This document shows, in pieces, positions 44,723-54,128 of a stretch of 64,000 nt of DNA. Made by a program: the position numbers and the translations under genes. Positions within the stretch are counted from its first letter, which is position 1. Each line of letters starts with the position of its first letter. The notes beneath the pieces were generated by a model. The model saw nothing but the letters and a program-made list of their open reading frames with translations, was not told where the DNA came from and did no database searches. Source of the stretch: an uncultured Acidobacteriaceae bacterium (GTDB lineage: Bacteria > Acidobacteriota > Terriglobia > Terriglobales > Acidobacteriaceae); contig CALFMO010000006.1 of assembly GCA_937879855.1 (NCBI GenBank), forward strand, positions 186,001-250,000. The letters run 5' to 3'.

Positions 44723-44777
44723 CGACTTATATCTGGTTTATAATCTGGTGTTTTTCCAAGTTACTAGCACGCCAACT

Positions 44778-47180
44778 ATGTTAGGTCCCGATCTGCTCTT
44801 TACTTGCCGCCTTCTTCGAAAACGCCCGTGGACGAGCCTTGCCATAATTGTGGCGTTGCTCCTTGGAGTGGGCGCCAGCACCGCAGTCTTCAGCGTAGTG
44901 AATGCGGTTCTTCTGCGGCCGGTCCCGGTGCTCGATCCGGACCGGATCGTAAGGATTTACGCCAAGGTCAATAGAACCGGCGCCTCCATGGGAATCTCAT
45001 ACCCTGAGTTCTTGGATTGGAAAGCCCAGTGTCACTCCTTTGAAGCGCTTTCCGTGATGCGGGCGTTTTCCTTCTATTCTGCAGATCGAGACCGACCCGA
45101 ACATCTCAAAGGAACCAGTATCTCGGCCGCAGGGTTCAAGGTCTTCGGTGTATCGACCTCATTGGGGCGCGGCTTTGATGAGGACGATGATAAGCCAGGT
45201 GCTCCCAGGGTCGTCATACTCAACCATCGGTTTTGGGAGCAACGGTTTGGATCAGACCCAAGTGTGCTTGGGCACGTTCTCCCCCTTAACGGCGAAGGTT
45301 TTACAGTAATCGGGGTGTTGCAACCAACCCAGGTCAATATCCTCCAATATCCGGATGTCTGGGTTCCAAATGGGCCATTCCTGAACGCGCGGGCAATGAG
45401 CCGAGATATACGTCTTTACTTCCCCGCGGCACGCCTGAAATCTGCGTCGAGCCCAAGTGCAGCGCGAACAGAGCTGGAAACCATTGCTAGTCGTCTCGCT
45501 GCACAATACCCGGCCAGCAACAAGGACATCGGAATCAGATTTGTTGAATTGACAGAGCTCCTTACGGCGAATGACCGTAGGCCCGTAATTCTCTTATTCA
45601 TTGCTGCTCTTTTGATCTTCGTGCTGACTTGCTTGAATGTGGTTATTGTGCTGATGAGTTGGACTGCTGGCCGGCGCAGAGAGCTAGCCATCCGAATGTC
45701 CCTGGGGGCCTCACGATTCCAGGTGTTGCGGCAACTCCTTCTGCAGGCTCTTGTTCTTGTAAGTGTTGGAAGTGTGCTGGGTGTGGTAGGCGCGAAGCTC
45801 ACACTGACTCTGTTTCTTTACCGATTTCCAAACGCTCTGATCCGATTCCAGGAAACCACATTTGATTACCGGGTAATCTGTTTCTTACTCATGATGGCTG
45901 GGATTGCAGCCGTCGTTGCAACTGTGCTCCCCGGTTGGTACGCAACACGATTGAATATCGGAATGCAATTAAAAGAGGCCGGCGACTACTCTTCGGCCAC
46001 GCGCCGCCTTCGGCATGGGGCGTTGATCACGTTCGAAATCGCCACTGCTGCGTCTCTCCTACTTATCTCCGGACTTCTAATCGTAAGTCTTTACCAGGTT
46101 ACGAATGTCGATTTAGGTTTCGATCCACATCACAAATATTCATTCCAAATCAATCTGCCGGGTCACTATACAACTTCCGACCAGGCTTCATTCTATATGG
46201 AGGCTCTTGAGAAACTGTCGGCTTTACCGGCGCTGTCCCGGTCGAGTGCGATCTCTAGCTTGCCCTTAACCAATCAAGCGAATGCGATCAGTTTGCAGAC
46301 TGACACAAACATGCATGCTACGGGAGATCAGCTCTTGGTCGAAGACGAAGCTGTTCTCCCCAGATTCTTTGCAACCCTACGGGCGCCCATTCTTCAAGGA
46401 CGCGAATTCACAAATGCTGATCGAGAGGGTACGCCTCCCGTGGCCATTGTCGATGAGCTGTTAGCCGCAACACTATGGCCAGGGCAGACCCCGATTGGAA
46501 AGCGGATACGTTTGGTTGAGATAGCCGGCTCACAGCCTCCTTGGCGCGAGGTGGTCGGCGTGGTTCGGCAAATCCGGCATTTCGGCCCGGAGGCCAAGGT
46601 GCGCTGGATGCAGGTGTATGTGCCTGAGTACCAAGATCCCTCTCCAGTCATGTCTTTTGTTATCGATACAGCGCTGCCGGAGGTAACGGTAAGAACAGAG
46701 GCGGAAAAGGCAATTCGGGAACTCGATCGGTCGCTGCCTCTCGACAGCTTCCAGGCAATGGATGATCTTCTGGGCGGGTATCTGGCAGGCCGTAAGATTG
46801 CAGTATTGGCGTTAAGCTCGTTTGCGGGCATTGCCGTATTGTTGGCGATTATTGGAATCTACGGCGTGGTCGCAAATGCTGCGATTAGCAGGCGTCGAGA
46901 GCTTGCAATTCGATTTGCTTTGGGTGCGAACCGCGGGAAAACTGTACGCCTTCTCATTCGAAGCGGGCTCATCGCAGCCTTTGCGGGTTTGGCCATTGGA
47001 TTCGCGATCGTCATAAGTCTAGCTCGCGTACTTGCCTCCTTCCTTTTCAACCTCAATCCGCTGGACGCCAGGGTGTATTTAGCGACCGCTGTGAGCATCA
47101 TTCTTCTAACGCTTGTGGCTGCCGTGCTTCCAACCAAAAGCGTGTTTTATGTAGACCCACGCGAAATCCTTAAAGAATAG
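44778..47180 (+). CDS. MacB/FtsX-type ABC permease (acidobacterial ADOP-like)
   Basis: About 800 residues from ATG 44778 (MLGPDLLFTCRLLRKRPW, the usual family start; GTG 44748 is less likely). The first helix is IIVALLLGVGASTAVFSVVN. A MacB periplasmic core spans ~50-240, an FtsX block ~265-390, a second core ~430-660 and a final FtsX block ~690-800 ending in YVDPREILKE. No ATPase gene is adjacent. The family exports or mechanotransmits across the envelope; the substrate is unknown. It is next to the CCGxP peptide gene, echoing the 24-28 kb peptide/permease operon. Confidence 0.85.
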   Translation: MLGPDLLFTCRLLRKRPWTSLAIIVALLLGVGASTAVFSVVNAVLLRPVPVLDPDRIVRIYAKVNRTGASMGISYPEFLDWKAQCHSFEALSVMRAFSFYSADRDRPEHLKGTSISAAGFKVFGVSTSLGRGFDEDDDKPGAPRVVILNHRFWEQRFGSDPSVLGHVLPLNGEGFTVIGVLQPTQVNILQYPDVWVPNGPFLNARAMSRDIRLYFPAARLKSASSPSAARTELETIASRLAAQYPASNKDIGIRFVELTELLTANDRRPVILLFIAALLIFVLTCLNVVIVLMSWTAGRRRELAIRMSLGASRFQVLRQLLLQALVLVSVGSVLGVVGAKLTLTLFLYRFPNALIRFQETTFDYRVICFLLMMAGIAAVVATVLPGWYATRLNIGMQLKEAGDYSSATRRLRHGALITFEIATAASLLLISGLLIVSLYQVTNVDLGFDPHHKYSFQINLPGHYTTSDQASFYMEALEKLSALPALSRSSAISSLPLTNQANAISLQTDTNMHATGDQLLVEDEAVLPRFFATLRAPILQGREFTNADREGTPPVAIVDELLAATLWPGQTPIGKRIRLVEIAGSQPPWREVVGVVRQIRHFGPEAKVRWMQVYVPEYQDPSPVMSFVIDTALPEVTVRTEAEKAIRELDRSLPLDSFQAMDDLLGGYLAGRKIAVLALSSFAGIAVLLAIIGIYGVVANAAISRRRELAIRFALGANRGKTVRLLIRSGLIAAFAGLAIGFAIVISLARVLASFLFNLNPLDARVYLATAVSIILLTLVAAVLPTKSVFYVDPREILKE

Positions 47181-47531
47181 CCCTCGAGCAAGCCATTACG
47201 GCTAGTAGCGGAATCTCATTTTCGCAGCCTGATGCGTGCATCTGCCCGCCCACACGTCTTCTGATTGACCGTCCTACCGGAAGTAACCCTGCTATACGCT
47301 CTAGTGGCCACTGCATGTATATACGTGCTACCATCTACTCTGCATATATATCGCCGATTCGGGTGCCCACTCGTGTGCTGTATCAGCCCATCCGACCAGA
47401 CTTTTCCAAGACGGTAGGGTCGGCCACTTGGCGCTTCGATTGCCTGAGAGTTCTGCATTGCAGCGTGTCATCGGTGCGGATATGAAGCCATGATGCCAAT
47501 CGTATTGATTTAGGAAGAACAACAGTAATGT
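47181..47531. other. Intergenic with AT-rich element (copy H)
   Basis: There is no convincing gene. At 47313-47352, GCATGTATATACG and TGCATATATATC half-sites lie ~13 nt apart, 180 bp before the 47532 gene. Confidence 0.4.
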
Positions 47532-47861
47532 ATGGCAACGTTCATTCGAGCAGATGGAACTAAAACTGAAATAAAGCCAGAGAACCGAAGGGGTTTTACC
47601 GCCGAGACAATCCGCGATTTGCTTTGTGGCAGTTTCCAGTTACTTCCGCTAGATTCAGAAAGAACGATCCTAATGAACGCATATGCTTCAAAGACTCGGT
47701 CACCCAGGAATGACACCGCAACAGAGCTCTTTTCGCGTGCTTTGATCTATCGCAGAGATCCCGCTACGGAGATTCGGGTCCTTCACGGGGACATACTGGT
47801 TGCAGCTTATTCCGAGCTTCGACTGCTAGAGGTTTTCGCATCGGCGCTGCTTGTGATCTAG
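47532..47861 (+). CDS. DUF3846-like small protein
   Basis: 109 residues: IRADGTKTEIKPENRRGFTA, then TIRDLLCGSFQLLPLDSERT, NDTATELF and HGDILVAA. This matches the layout of DUF3846 proteins (a strand, a helix leading to a G-x-[FI]-[EQ] strand, then an N-x-x-A-T turn and a G-D/N-[IV] strand). Function of that family is unknown; members are often on mobile elements. Cytoplasmic. Confidence 0.5.
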   Translation: MATFIRADGTKTEIKPENRRGFTAETIRDLLCGSFQLLPLDSERTILMNAYASKTRSPRNDTATELFSRALIYRRDPATEIRVLHGDILVAAYSELRLLEVFASALLVI

Positions 47862-47965
47862 ATGCTCGGGGGGTCAGATCCCCGGGACGGGATGTGCAGC
47901 TAACTGCTGATTGCGTCTCGTACGGCATTTAGCCTTAACCGGGCATTAGGGACGTATCCATCCTA

Positions 47966-47990
47966 AGATACATATTATATACATGTCTAG
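47966..47990 (+). promoter_or_regulatory. AT-rich element (copy I, compact)
   Basis: ATACATATTATATACATG, a near-palindrome. It lies 60 bp before the 25-codon frame at 48049 and 260 bp before the 48250 gene. Confidence 0.4.
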
Positions 47991-48048
47991 CCGTTTCCAA
48001 GGTACAATTCTGCCTCGGATTGCGGTGCAAAGACAACGAGGATTACGA

Positions 48049-48126
48049 GTGTCGACCAAACAGAAGCCGACTATTCCTGTCGGCCCTTCTTCCGCCGCTG
48101 GCGGAGGTGGTCTCTGCTTGACCTGA
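48049..48126 (+). CDS. Candidate 25-residue peptide gene
   Basis: GTG start with GAGG 8 nt upstream; product TKQKPTIPVGPSSAAGGGG followed by LCLT. The Gly-rich stretch ending in a single Cys recalls ribosomal-peptide precursors, but the frame is short and chance is possible. It sits between an AT-rich element and the small orphan gene at 48250. Confidence 0.25.
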   Translation: MSTKQKPTIPVGPSSAAGGGGLCLT

Positions 48127-48249
48127 TGTCTGACTTTCCTGAGATTCTGGTCGATTATTTGGTCATGAAAATCCGCCAACGATTGTTCGCGTTCCGTCGG
48201 CCCTGATTGGATCGAATGCATGTCTCCAATGAAAGGATATGAGAACTAA

Positions 48250-48465
48250 ATGGGAAACGCTGACACGTCGCGAGACAAATTAAGTCTTAAGCTTGGCGAC
48301 GGATCAAGCCGCTGCTTTCGCCAGGAGGGCGACACAACATTTTTCTCTGTAGCTGAGTTTATCCGTATAAATAAGTTGCGAGATGATCCTCAACTCCGGA
48401 GAGCTATCATCGAGGAAGTGCGTGACATATTTCCAGAAGCGCGCATTGTTGAGGAAGACAATTGA
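48250..48465 (+). CDS. Small orphan protein, paralogue of the 22741 gene
   Basis: 71 residues, ATG with AAGGA ~12 nt upstream. RCFRQEGDTTFFSVAEFIR, then DPQLRRAIIEEVRDIFPEAR and IVEEDN. It aligns over ~50 residues with the 22741 product. Acidic, soluble, no known domain. Both paralogues have an AT-rich element upstream and a GGCCAC/GTGGCC hairpin downstream, so the whole transcription unit seems duplicated. Confidence 0.65.
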   Translation: MGNADTSRDKLSLKLGDGSSRCFRQEGDTTFFSVAEFIRINKLRDDPQLRRAIIEEVRDIFPEARIVEEDN

Positions 48466-48604
48466 GTGTCGAGGAAACAAATACCTTAAGAGGATGAGAT
48501 AAGCGGATTTGTCATCGAACGAGCAACATCGTTCTCCCTTATCATTAGAGTTTTCGAGCGGCTTCCGACCCGAATTCCACCAAGGAACGGCTCGGGCGCT
48601 CGGC

Positions 48605-48647
48605 CTGGGGCCACCCCGCTTTGTGGCCCCAGTTTTCAAACTGGGGT
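48605..48647 (+). terminator. Terminator with alternative overlapping hairpin
   Basis: CTGGGGCCAC (48605-48614) pairs with GTGGCCCCAG (48623-48632), followed by TTTTC. The second arm also begins an alternative hairpin, CCCCAGTTT with AAACTGGGG, up to 48647. The two are mutually exclusive. Confidence 0.65.
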
Positions 48648-49063
48648 GCAATTTAGTCGGAGATCAACACTTGCTTGTAGCCCGACGATCTGCGACTGCT
48701 TGCCTTCTCACACTGATTGAAGGCGACATCACGACGTCGAACCTGTTTTACAGGTTGCGCAAACACCCACCCACGGTTTTGAACCATAAGAAATTGCGTG
48801 GAGCAGGAAGAATGAACACGCTCTTAATGTTTTTACTGCAAGCCGGCCGTGCTCCCGATCCGCCAGATCCTCTGATTGGGTGAGAATTCGGCTGGCGATT
48901 GGGAATGAGGTTGAGCGCAACATTTGTGCCCGAGAAGCAAAAAAAGCCGCTTCATGCCGACGCGGCCGTAACGACGGGGAAAAGGTCATAAAGCCCGACG
49001 CAGAGATCATACCTGACGTACTTCGCTTTGTTTCCCGATGGCGCTCATCATTTGTCACGGCTG
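48648..49063. other. Intergenic, nothing recognised
   Basis: About 415 bp with only short frames of unlikely composition on either strand. Confidence 0.4.
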
Positions 49064-49822
49064 TTAGTAGGACGGTGTCACTGATGGAGGGTCGTACGGC
49101 AAGTCATATTTATTTTGGTGGATACTTTCCGCTGTGGAAATCTTCAGGTCAAATGCCCCCAGACTGAATGAGCTCTGGCTCACGTCCACTACCCTCCTCA
49201 GACTTCTGAGCAGATCCGCCGACGCGCCTTCTGCCCACATATTCAGTATGTACTCGCCCGCGGGTACATCTGGAATAAAGAATTCACCTTTTCTGTCGGA
49301 GAGGGCGAAATAAGGGGTCTCCAGGGTGATCACCGTGGCGCTCATCTGAGCATGAATGTTACAGAAAATGTATGAGATCCCGGGCTTGCTAAAGACAACG
49401 GTCTTATTCGTACCCGCTTCGTACAGACCGAGGTCGAATCGTTGGTTATTAAACATGGAAAACACGCTATGAAAAAGAACATCCTTGTTCGGAAAACTGA
49501 CCTCCGTTCCAACAGGTACGACCAAGATGTGAGGTTCAAATTGTTTATTTCTTTGCACTAATTGATAGTGGCTCTTCCGTCCTGTTTCGGAAAGCTCTGC
49601 TCGCACAAGTTTTGTCGGAATACGCGGTTCAAGCCAAATGGCTACATTCGAGCTGTCTTTCCGATGACCGGAACTCATCTCGTCGGATATCGTTATTTGA
49701 CCAGACACCCGGATTTGCTGCGCCTGGACCAGCGACAATCCGGCACATGCGGTGACGAAATAGACAACTCCTATGCGATAGGCTGCGCCTATAACGAGAG
49801 GTCTGTACCACGCTGAAGTCAA
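49064..49822 (-). CDS. Periplasmic cupredoxin-like copper protein
   Basis: 252 residues (TTG 49822, overlapping the porin stop). A signal peptide ends near LSLVQAQ. The cupredoxin domain spans ~55-170: FEPHILVVPVGTEVSFPNKD, FHSVFSMF and SYIFCNIHAQMSA. The His, Cys-x2-His and Met fit type-1 copper ligands. A C-terminal Ig/carboxypeptidase-regulatory-like domain follows (YFALSDRKGEFFIPDVPAGE). Related proteins are annotated as methylamine-utilisation- or plastocyanin-like. It is last in the RR-HK-porin operon, suggesting envelope copper or electron-transfer function. Confidence 0.75.
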   Translation of the reverse strand: MTSAWYRPLVIGAAYRIGVVYFVTACAGLSLVQAQQIRVSGQITISDEMSSGHRKDSSNVAIWLEPRIPTKLVRAELSETGRKSHYQLVQRNKQFEPHILVVPVGTEVSFPNKDVLFHSVFSMFNNQRFDLGLYEAGTNKTVVFSKPGISYIFCNIHAQMSATVITLETPYFALSDRKGEFFIPDVPAGEYILNMWAEGASADLLRSLRRVVDVSQSSFSLGAFDLKISTAESIHQNKYDLPYDPPSVTPSY

Positions 49823-51396
49823 AATTGTACTCCCATGGACATGTTGATGTGATTTGCAGATCCTGCCTCCGCATTAAGTTCCTGGCTGTGGATTCGGCGG
49901 TATTCGATCGCGAATAGCAGATTCGAACGCGGGTGGTAGATCAGGTTGGTGAAGGCAGCCCAACTTCGCGCCAGAGATACTTCCAAATAACTAGGAGCCT
50001 CGAGGGCCGCATTAAGTTCTGCGCCCATCGGATTATCTTCTCCGAAGGCCGTGTTTATTTCGTACCTTGGACCCAGCGTCCACTTTAGTTGAGTCCAACC
50101 GCCGACCGTATTTAGCCCGTGAAAGGTCCCGGCAAGAGTTGAGCCGCCGTCCAGTTTCGATGTCACACTCCGGCCAAGGCCCCCGCCCAACCCACCGATT
50201 GCGCTGCCGCGGTACACCGAACCACTGAATGCCATCCATGTGGACACGGGCAACTGCCAATCAATCGTTGCCAGCCACGATTTGATTTTGGTGTTCGGAG
50301 TGTACAGCTGTTTACCGTTATAACCACCCACGCCTATGCTTAGCGTTCGACCAAATAGCGGTCGGGACCAAGAGACATGCGTTGCGAATGCAGGCCTATC
50401 CGACTGCTCTCCTGAATCCGACTTTCGGTTTCCCGTTTCGACAAGAGTTTCCCCCGAGATTGGATCCAGAATACCCGCTTGGATAGCAATCTCGGAGCCG
50501 TTGGGTGCTGAAAATCTGTGTTCAACTCGTACTTGCGGCAGCCATGCCCAGAGATTCCCGGCGTATGCCAACGGTGGTGTCGCGAGGGATGCCAACGACG
50601 TCGGCGATTGCGGAACGAAGAATAGGGAATCCTGGCCGGCGACCAAAGACGTCTTCGCCCACTCGAGCCGCCCGGTGGCTGTCCGAAGTCGCAAGATCCC
50701 GACCGTGGCGCCGTTCAACTGATCGTTGTTGCCCGCCAAGTCTAACCTTAGGCTCCCGCTAGATCTGGCTCCAAGTACGGAGGGCCCAAACACCTCAAAT
50801 CCGATCTGCGTTTGACGAACCGTCCCTCCGAAGTTTCTTGACGACGCTGTGCTGAATTCCTCACCCAGCGACTTCGCCGCAAGCGCCGGATTTTCGATGT
50901 TGTCAACGCTGCCGGTATTAGCAAACATGTTGAGCAGGATGAGCCCCGACAGTCGAACTCGATATCGCGATGCACTCTCCACTTTGGTTTGATATTGCTC
51001 CTGGACCTTTTGCTCAACAAAGCCGAGATGCTCTTCGACATCCTGTTGCTTCGGTTCACTCATGATGGGAGTTGGGGCCTGCGCGACCGAGGTCGCCCAC
51101 TCCCCGCCTGATTGGTCGGAAACGGTCGCGAGCTGTGCCTTCGTTTCGTCTAGTTCTCGCCGCAATGCCGCATTTGCCGATTGAAGACGCACAGCATCGT
51201 CATTTAGCTTCTGTAGAGCGCCATTCATCTGCTCTATTTGCAATTGAAGCTTTTCTAGAACGCTCTGGGCAGTGCTTTCTGCATGAGAAGAACTCGCCTT
51301 AATCTCATCCTGGCTGAGCGCGCGGCCAGAAACTTCTAATAGCAGCAGAAGCAGCATGGCACTTGCCCGTAATCGACGGTTAATGATCCAAACCAT
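49819..51396 (-). CDS. Outer-membrane porin-like beta-barrel with coiled-coil N-domain
   Basis: 525 residues: a signal peptide (ASAMLLLLLLEVSGRALS), a coiled coil at ~40-95 (LEKLQLQIEQMNGALQKLND), then a long beta-strand-rich domain ending in aromatic GVQF, as outer-membrane barrels do. ATG 51396 has GAGGAATTC upstream. It resembles the trimeric porins of Acidobacteria that have an N-terminal coiled coil for cell-wall anchoring. It lies 46 bp after the kinase gene and overlaps the cupredoxin start, so one operon. Confidence 0.7.
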   Translation of the reverse strand: MVWIINRRLRASAMLLLLLLEVSGRALSQDEIKASSSHAESTAQSVLEKLQLQIEQMNGALQKLNDDAVRLQSANAALRRELDETKAQLATVSDQSGGEWATSVAQAPTPIMSEPKQQDVEEHLGFVEQKVQEQYQTKVESASRYRVRLSGLILLNMFANTGSVDNIENPALAAKSLGEEFSTASSRNFGGTVRQTQIGFEVFGPSVLGARSSGSLRLDLAGNNDQLNGATVGILRLRTATGRLEWAKTSLVAGQDSLFFVPQSPTSLASLATPPLAYAGNLWAWLPQVRVEHRFSAPNGSEIAIQAGILDPISGETLVETGNRKSDSGEQSDRPAFATHVSWSRPLFGRTLSIGVGGYNGKQLYTPNTKIKSWLATIDWQLPVSTWMAFSGSVYRGSAIGGLGGGLGRSVTSKLDGGSTLAGTFHGLNTVGGWTQLKWTLGPRYEINTAFGEDNPMGAELNAALEAPSYLEVSLARSWAAFTNLIYHPRSNLLFAIEYRRIHSQELNAEAGSANHINMSMGVQF

Positions 51397-51442
51397 GAGA
51401 ATTCCTCAGGACATAAGTCGATGTGTTATAAATTCGTTGGGT

Positions 51443-53182
51443 TCAGCGGGAAACAGAAGCCGGCTGTCGTTCCGTTATCCTTGTTTCTCTTGGCAACACG
51501 ACTTTGAAAGTCGTTTGGCCCGGATTTGCGTTCTCCACACAGACATCCCCGCCGTGGTCTTGACAGGTTTTCTGTACGATTGCCAGGCCGAGTCCCGATC
51601 CCCGCTGTTTGCCAAAGCTAACAAATGGCTGAAAAAGGTTCTCTCGTATTTCAGCGGGGATACCGGGTCCCGTATCGCGGATTCGTATTTCGATCTCATC
51701 CTCTGAAGCACGAACGACGGCACGGATCAATCCTCCGTCCCGAGGAAGCATTTCGCACGCATTCAGGAGCAAGTTGTAGAACACACGTTCCAGTTTTCTC
51801 GCATCAAAATGTCCCTCTGTTTGCTGTGGCGCATCAATTGCTATTGGCACATGGCAGAAGTTTGGATCGGTCTGGATGGCCCGTACTGCCTGCTTCAAGA
51901 CATCCCTCAAGTCCACCATTTCAAGCTTTAGGGCGCCCCGAGTTCGAGACAAGTCGAGCAATGATTCGAGCAGGTCGGTCATATGCGAAGCCGCGGCGCT
52001 CACCTCCGCGTACATTTCTCTTCGCTGTTGCGGAGCCATGACTTCACTGGCCAGGAACTCCGCGTAGGCCACAATTGCCGTTAACCTGTGCCTCAAGTCA
52101 TGCGAGATTGAACTCGCCATTGTGCCGATGGTGGCCATGCGTTCGGCTTGGAGGGCCACAATCTGTGCCGTTTTCAGGCGAGCCCGCATTCCAATGAATG
52201 CATTCGTAAGATTCGCGATCTCGTCCGCACCGGATTCTTCCAAGGGATAGGTAAAATTGTGTTCTCCGAGAGCCAGGACGCAGGCGACTAGTTCCTCCAG
52301 CGGACGAGTGAATCTAAGTGAGATCAGATAAATGAGGGCGCAGCCAACAACAATCGCCAGCAGTCCCAATAATGAGAGCAGTTCGTTTACGCCGCGAAGG
52401 AACACAAGAACAGGCTCGAACGACTTCAGCACGACCAGGCGTACCGGGACAGGACCAGCATTCAAATCAACGGCTGCCGATAAGAATTGCTGGCCCGCGA
52501 TCCGCAGTTGCGTTGCCCCGCCTCGCGATCCCACCCCTTTCATTGCTTGGGCAAGAACCCGGCCGTTCTCCTGAATCGTGCTTGCGGCCACTGAATCTCC
52601 ATATGTAACAATCAACTGGCTGCCGGCAATTCCCATGAGTTCATTCATTACTCTCTCGTTGACTTCCCATCCAACGAAGAGCATGCCGAGAAAGCGCGAA
52701 TCCTCCCGGGAACCGGAATAAATCGGACGAGAAAATACCTCAAACAGATGACCGGCGACAAACCACCAGTTCTGCGTGTGGCGTTGGTGGTCTTCATCAA
52801 CCCACCTCTGTGCCAGCAGACTGGTTACGTCGTGAGGAGTGCTATGGAGTCCAACCACCCTCCCGCTCTGCGTTAGGATCATCAGGTCACTGCCCACAAG
52901 CGGCCAGAGTTCGCCGGATCCGTCCTGAATCGTGGCGGGATCATTGCTTGTCATTAGAGCTTTGAGGCTCGGCTGGTTGGCTATGAGTTCGGCCGAACGA
53001 CTCAAGTTCTGCTGACGATCACGCTCGAAGTTCTGGAATGCCATGATCGAGTTGTGAAGATCATGGTGCATGGTGCACTTAATCTCACGCTGAAACTCTC
53101 GCCGCACCACAAGCAGAGTTGCACACGTCAGAGCTGAGCTCACCAGTAGAAACGAGAACAGAAGTTTGGTCCGAAGCTTCAA
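51443..53182 (-). CDS. Membrane sensor histidine kinase
   Basis: 579 residues. TM1 at ~8-26, a periplasmic dCache/sCache-like sensor (~30-265) containing LMILTQSGRVVGLHSTPHDV, TM2 at ~268-290, HAMP at ~290-340, and HisKA with phospho-His361 (SISHDLRHRLTAI). The HATPase has NLLLNACEM, DTGPGIP and GSGLGLAI. TTG 53182 with AAAGG 7 nt upstream. It autophosphorylates and passes phosphate to the regulator encoded 47 bp upstream. Likely controls the porin/cupredoxin genes that follow. Confidence 0.9.
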   Translation of the reverse strand: MKLRTKLLFSFLLVSSALTCATLLVVRREFQREIKCTMHHDLHNSIMAFQNFERDRQQNLSRSAELIANQPSLKALMTSNDPATIQDGSGELWPLVGSDLMILTQSGRVVGLHSTPHDVTSLLAQRWVDEDHQRHTQNWWFVAGHLFEVFSRPIYSGSREDSRFLGMLFVGWEVNERVMNELMGIAGSQLIVTYGDSVAASTIQENGRVLAQAMKGVGSRGGATQLRIAGQQFLSAAVDLNAGPVPVRLVVLKSFEPVLVFLRGVNELLSLLGLLAIVVGCALIYLISLRFTRPLEELVACVLALGEHNFTYPLEESGADEIANLTNAFIGMRARLKTAQIVALQAERMATIGTMASSISHDLRHRLTAIVAYAEFLASEVMAPQQRREMYAEVSAAASHMTDLLESLLDLSRTRGALKLEMVDLRDVLKQAVRAIQTDPNFCHVPIAIDAPQQTEGHFDARKLERVFYNLLLNACEMLPRDGGLIRAVVRASEDEIEIRIRDTGPGIPAEIRENLFQPFVSFGKQRGSGLGLAIVQKTCQDHGGDVCVENANPGQTTFKVVLPRETRITERQPASVSR

Positions 53183-53229
53183 TGCTGTGCCTTTGTGATT
53201 CGTCTGGTTAGTCCGGTTGGTGAGAGACC

Positions 53230-53907
53230 TTACGGAATGAATCTGTACCCCAATGCGTGCACCGTACGAAAATGAACGGGGGCGCTGGGATTCTTCTCCA
53301 ACTTGTGGCGGAGCCGCAGAATGTGATTGTCTACGGTCCGGGTGGAGGGATAGTGATCGTAACCCCAGACCTCGTTAAGCAATTCATCGCGGGAGATCGC
53401 ACGTTCCGGATTCGATATCAGGAATTTCAATAACTTGAACTCCTGGGACGTCAAGTCGATCTCAATGCCACTCCTCGATACCGTCATTCGCGTCAGGTCC
53501 ACTGCGATATCGCCGAATCCAAACGCTTCAGCTGATATTGATCGACCGGCGCGCCGAACCGCAGCCTCCACTCGGGCCAGTAGCTCACGTGGACTGAAAG
53601 GCTTTGTAACGTAATCATCAGCGCCCAATTCGAAGAGGACCACTTTTTCGGTAACGTCCGATGTTGCGCTCAGAACGACAACCGGCAACGATGGCGTTTC
53701 GCTCTTGATGGCTCGACAGACATCCTGCCCCTTTTGCCCGGGAAGATTCAGATCGAGAACAACTGCCGATGGAGGAAATGAACGATAGGCATCCAAGCCG
53801 GCAGTGCCCTCACCCTGAAGAGTGACAGAGTACCCAGCGGTCGCGAACAAATGTTGGAGAGCTTTCTGAACAATAGAATCATCTTCAATGACGAGGATTG
53901 TCTCCAT
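53230..53907 (-). CDS. OmpR/PhoB-family response regulator
   Basis: 225 residues from ATG 53907, with GGAG 7 nt upstream. Receiver domain: METILVIEDD, phospho-Asp52 (VVLDLNLPG), Ser80 switch, Lys102 (YVTKPF). Winged-helix C-terminus: SRDELLNEVWGYDHYPSTRT and VDNHILRLRHKLEKNP. First gene of a four-gene operon with its kinase, a porin and a cupredoxin. Confidence 0.92.
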   Translation of the reverse strand: METILVIEDDSIVQKALQHLFATAGYSVTLQGEGTAGLDAYRSFPPSAVVLDLNLPGQKGQDVCRAIKSETPSLPVVVLSATSDVTEKVVLFELGADDYVTKPFSPRELLARVEAAVRRAGRSISAEAFGFGDIAVDLTRMTVSRSGIEIDLTSQEFKLLKFLISNPERAISRDELLNEVWGYDHYPSTRTVDNHILRLRHKLEKNPSAPVHFRTVHALGYRFIP

Positions 53908-54128
53908 GCGCCTACTCCGAATCGACTCCGAAAAAGCGCGAGTCGTAAATGCACCTACCAAAGAGTGAGAAGTTCGTTGAGTTGAGTATTCCCTGCACTG
54001 GAGTTGAACTTCAATGGAGAATCAATCGTGAGAGTTACTTCGGAGTGAAGACAGCAGCGTGCGAGGGCAGCAATTAACTTGCCGCTTGGCGAGATTTGCT
54101 TTGGTGGGACCGAACTCTTTTACAATTT

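Noticed and set aside
47946..48221. 91-codon minus-strand frame
   Set aside because: No recognisable domain; it overlaps the AT-rich element and the short plus-strand frame. Composition looks non-coding.
48729..49058. 109-codon minus-strand frame before the 49064 gene
   Set aside because: Arg/Ser-rich translation without secondary-structure pattern or start signal; probably non-coding.
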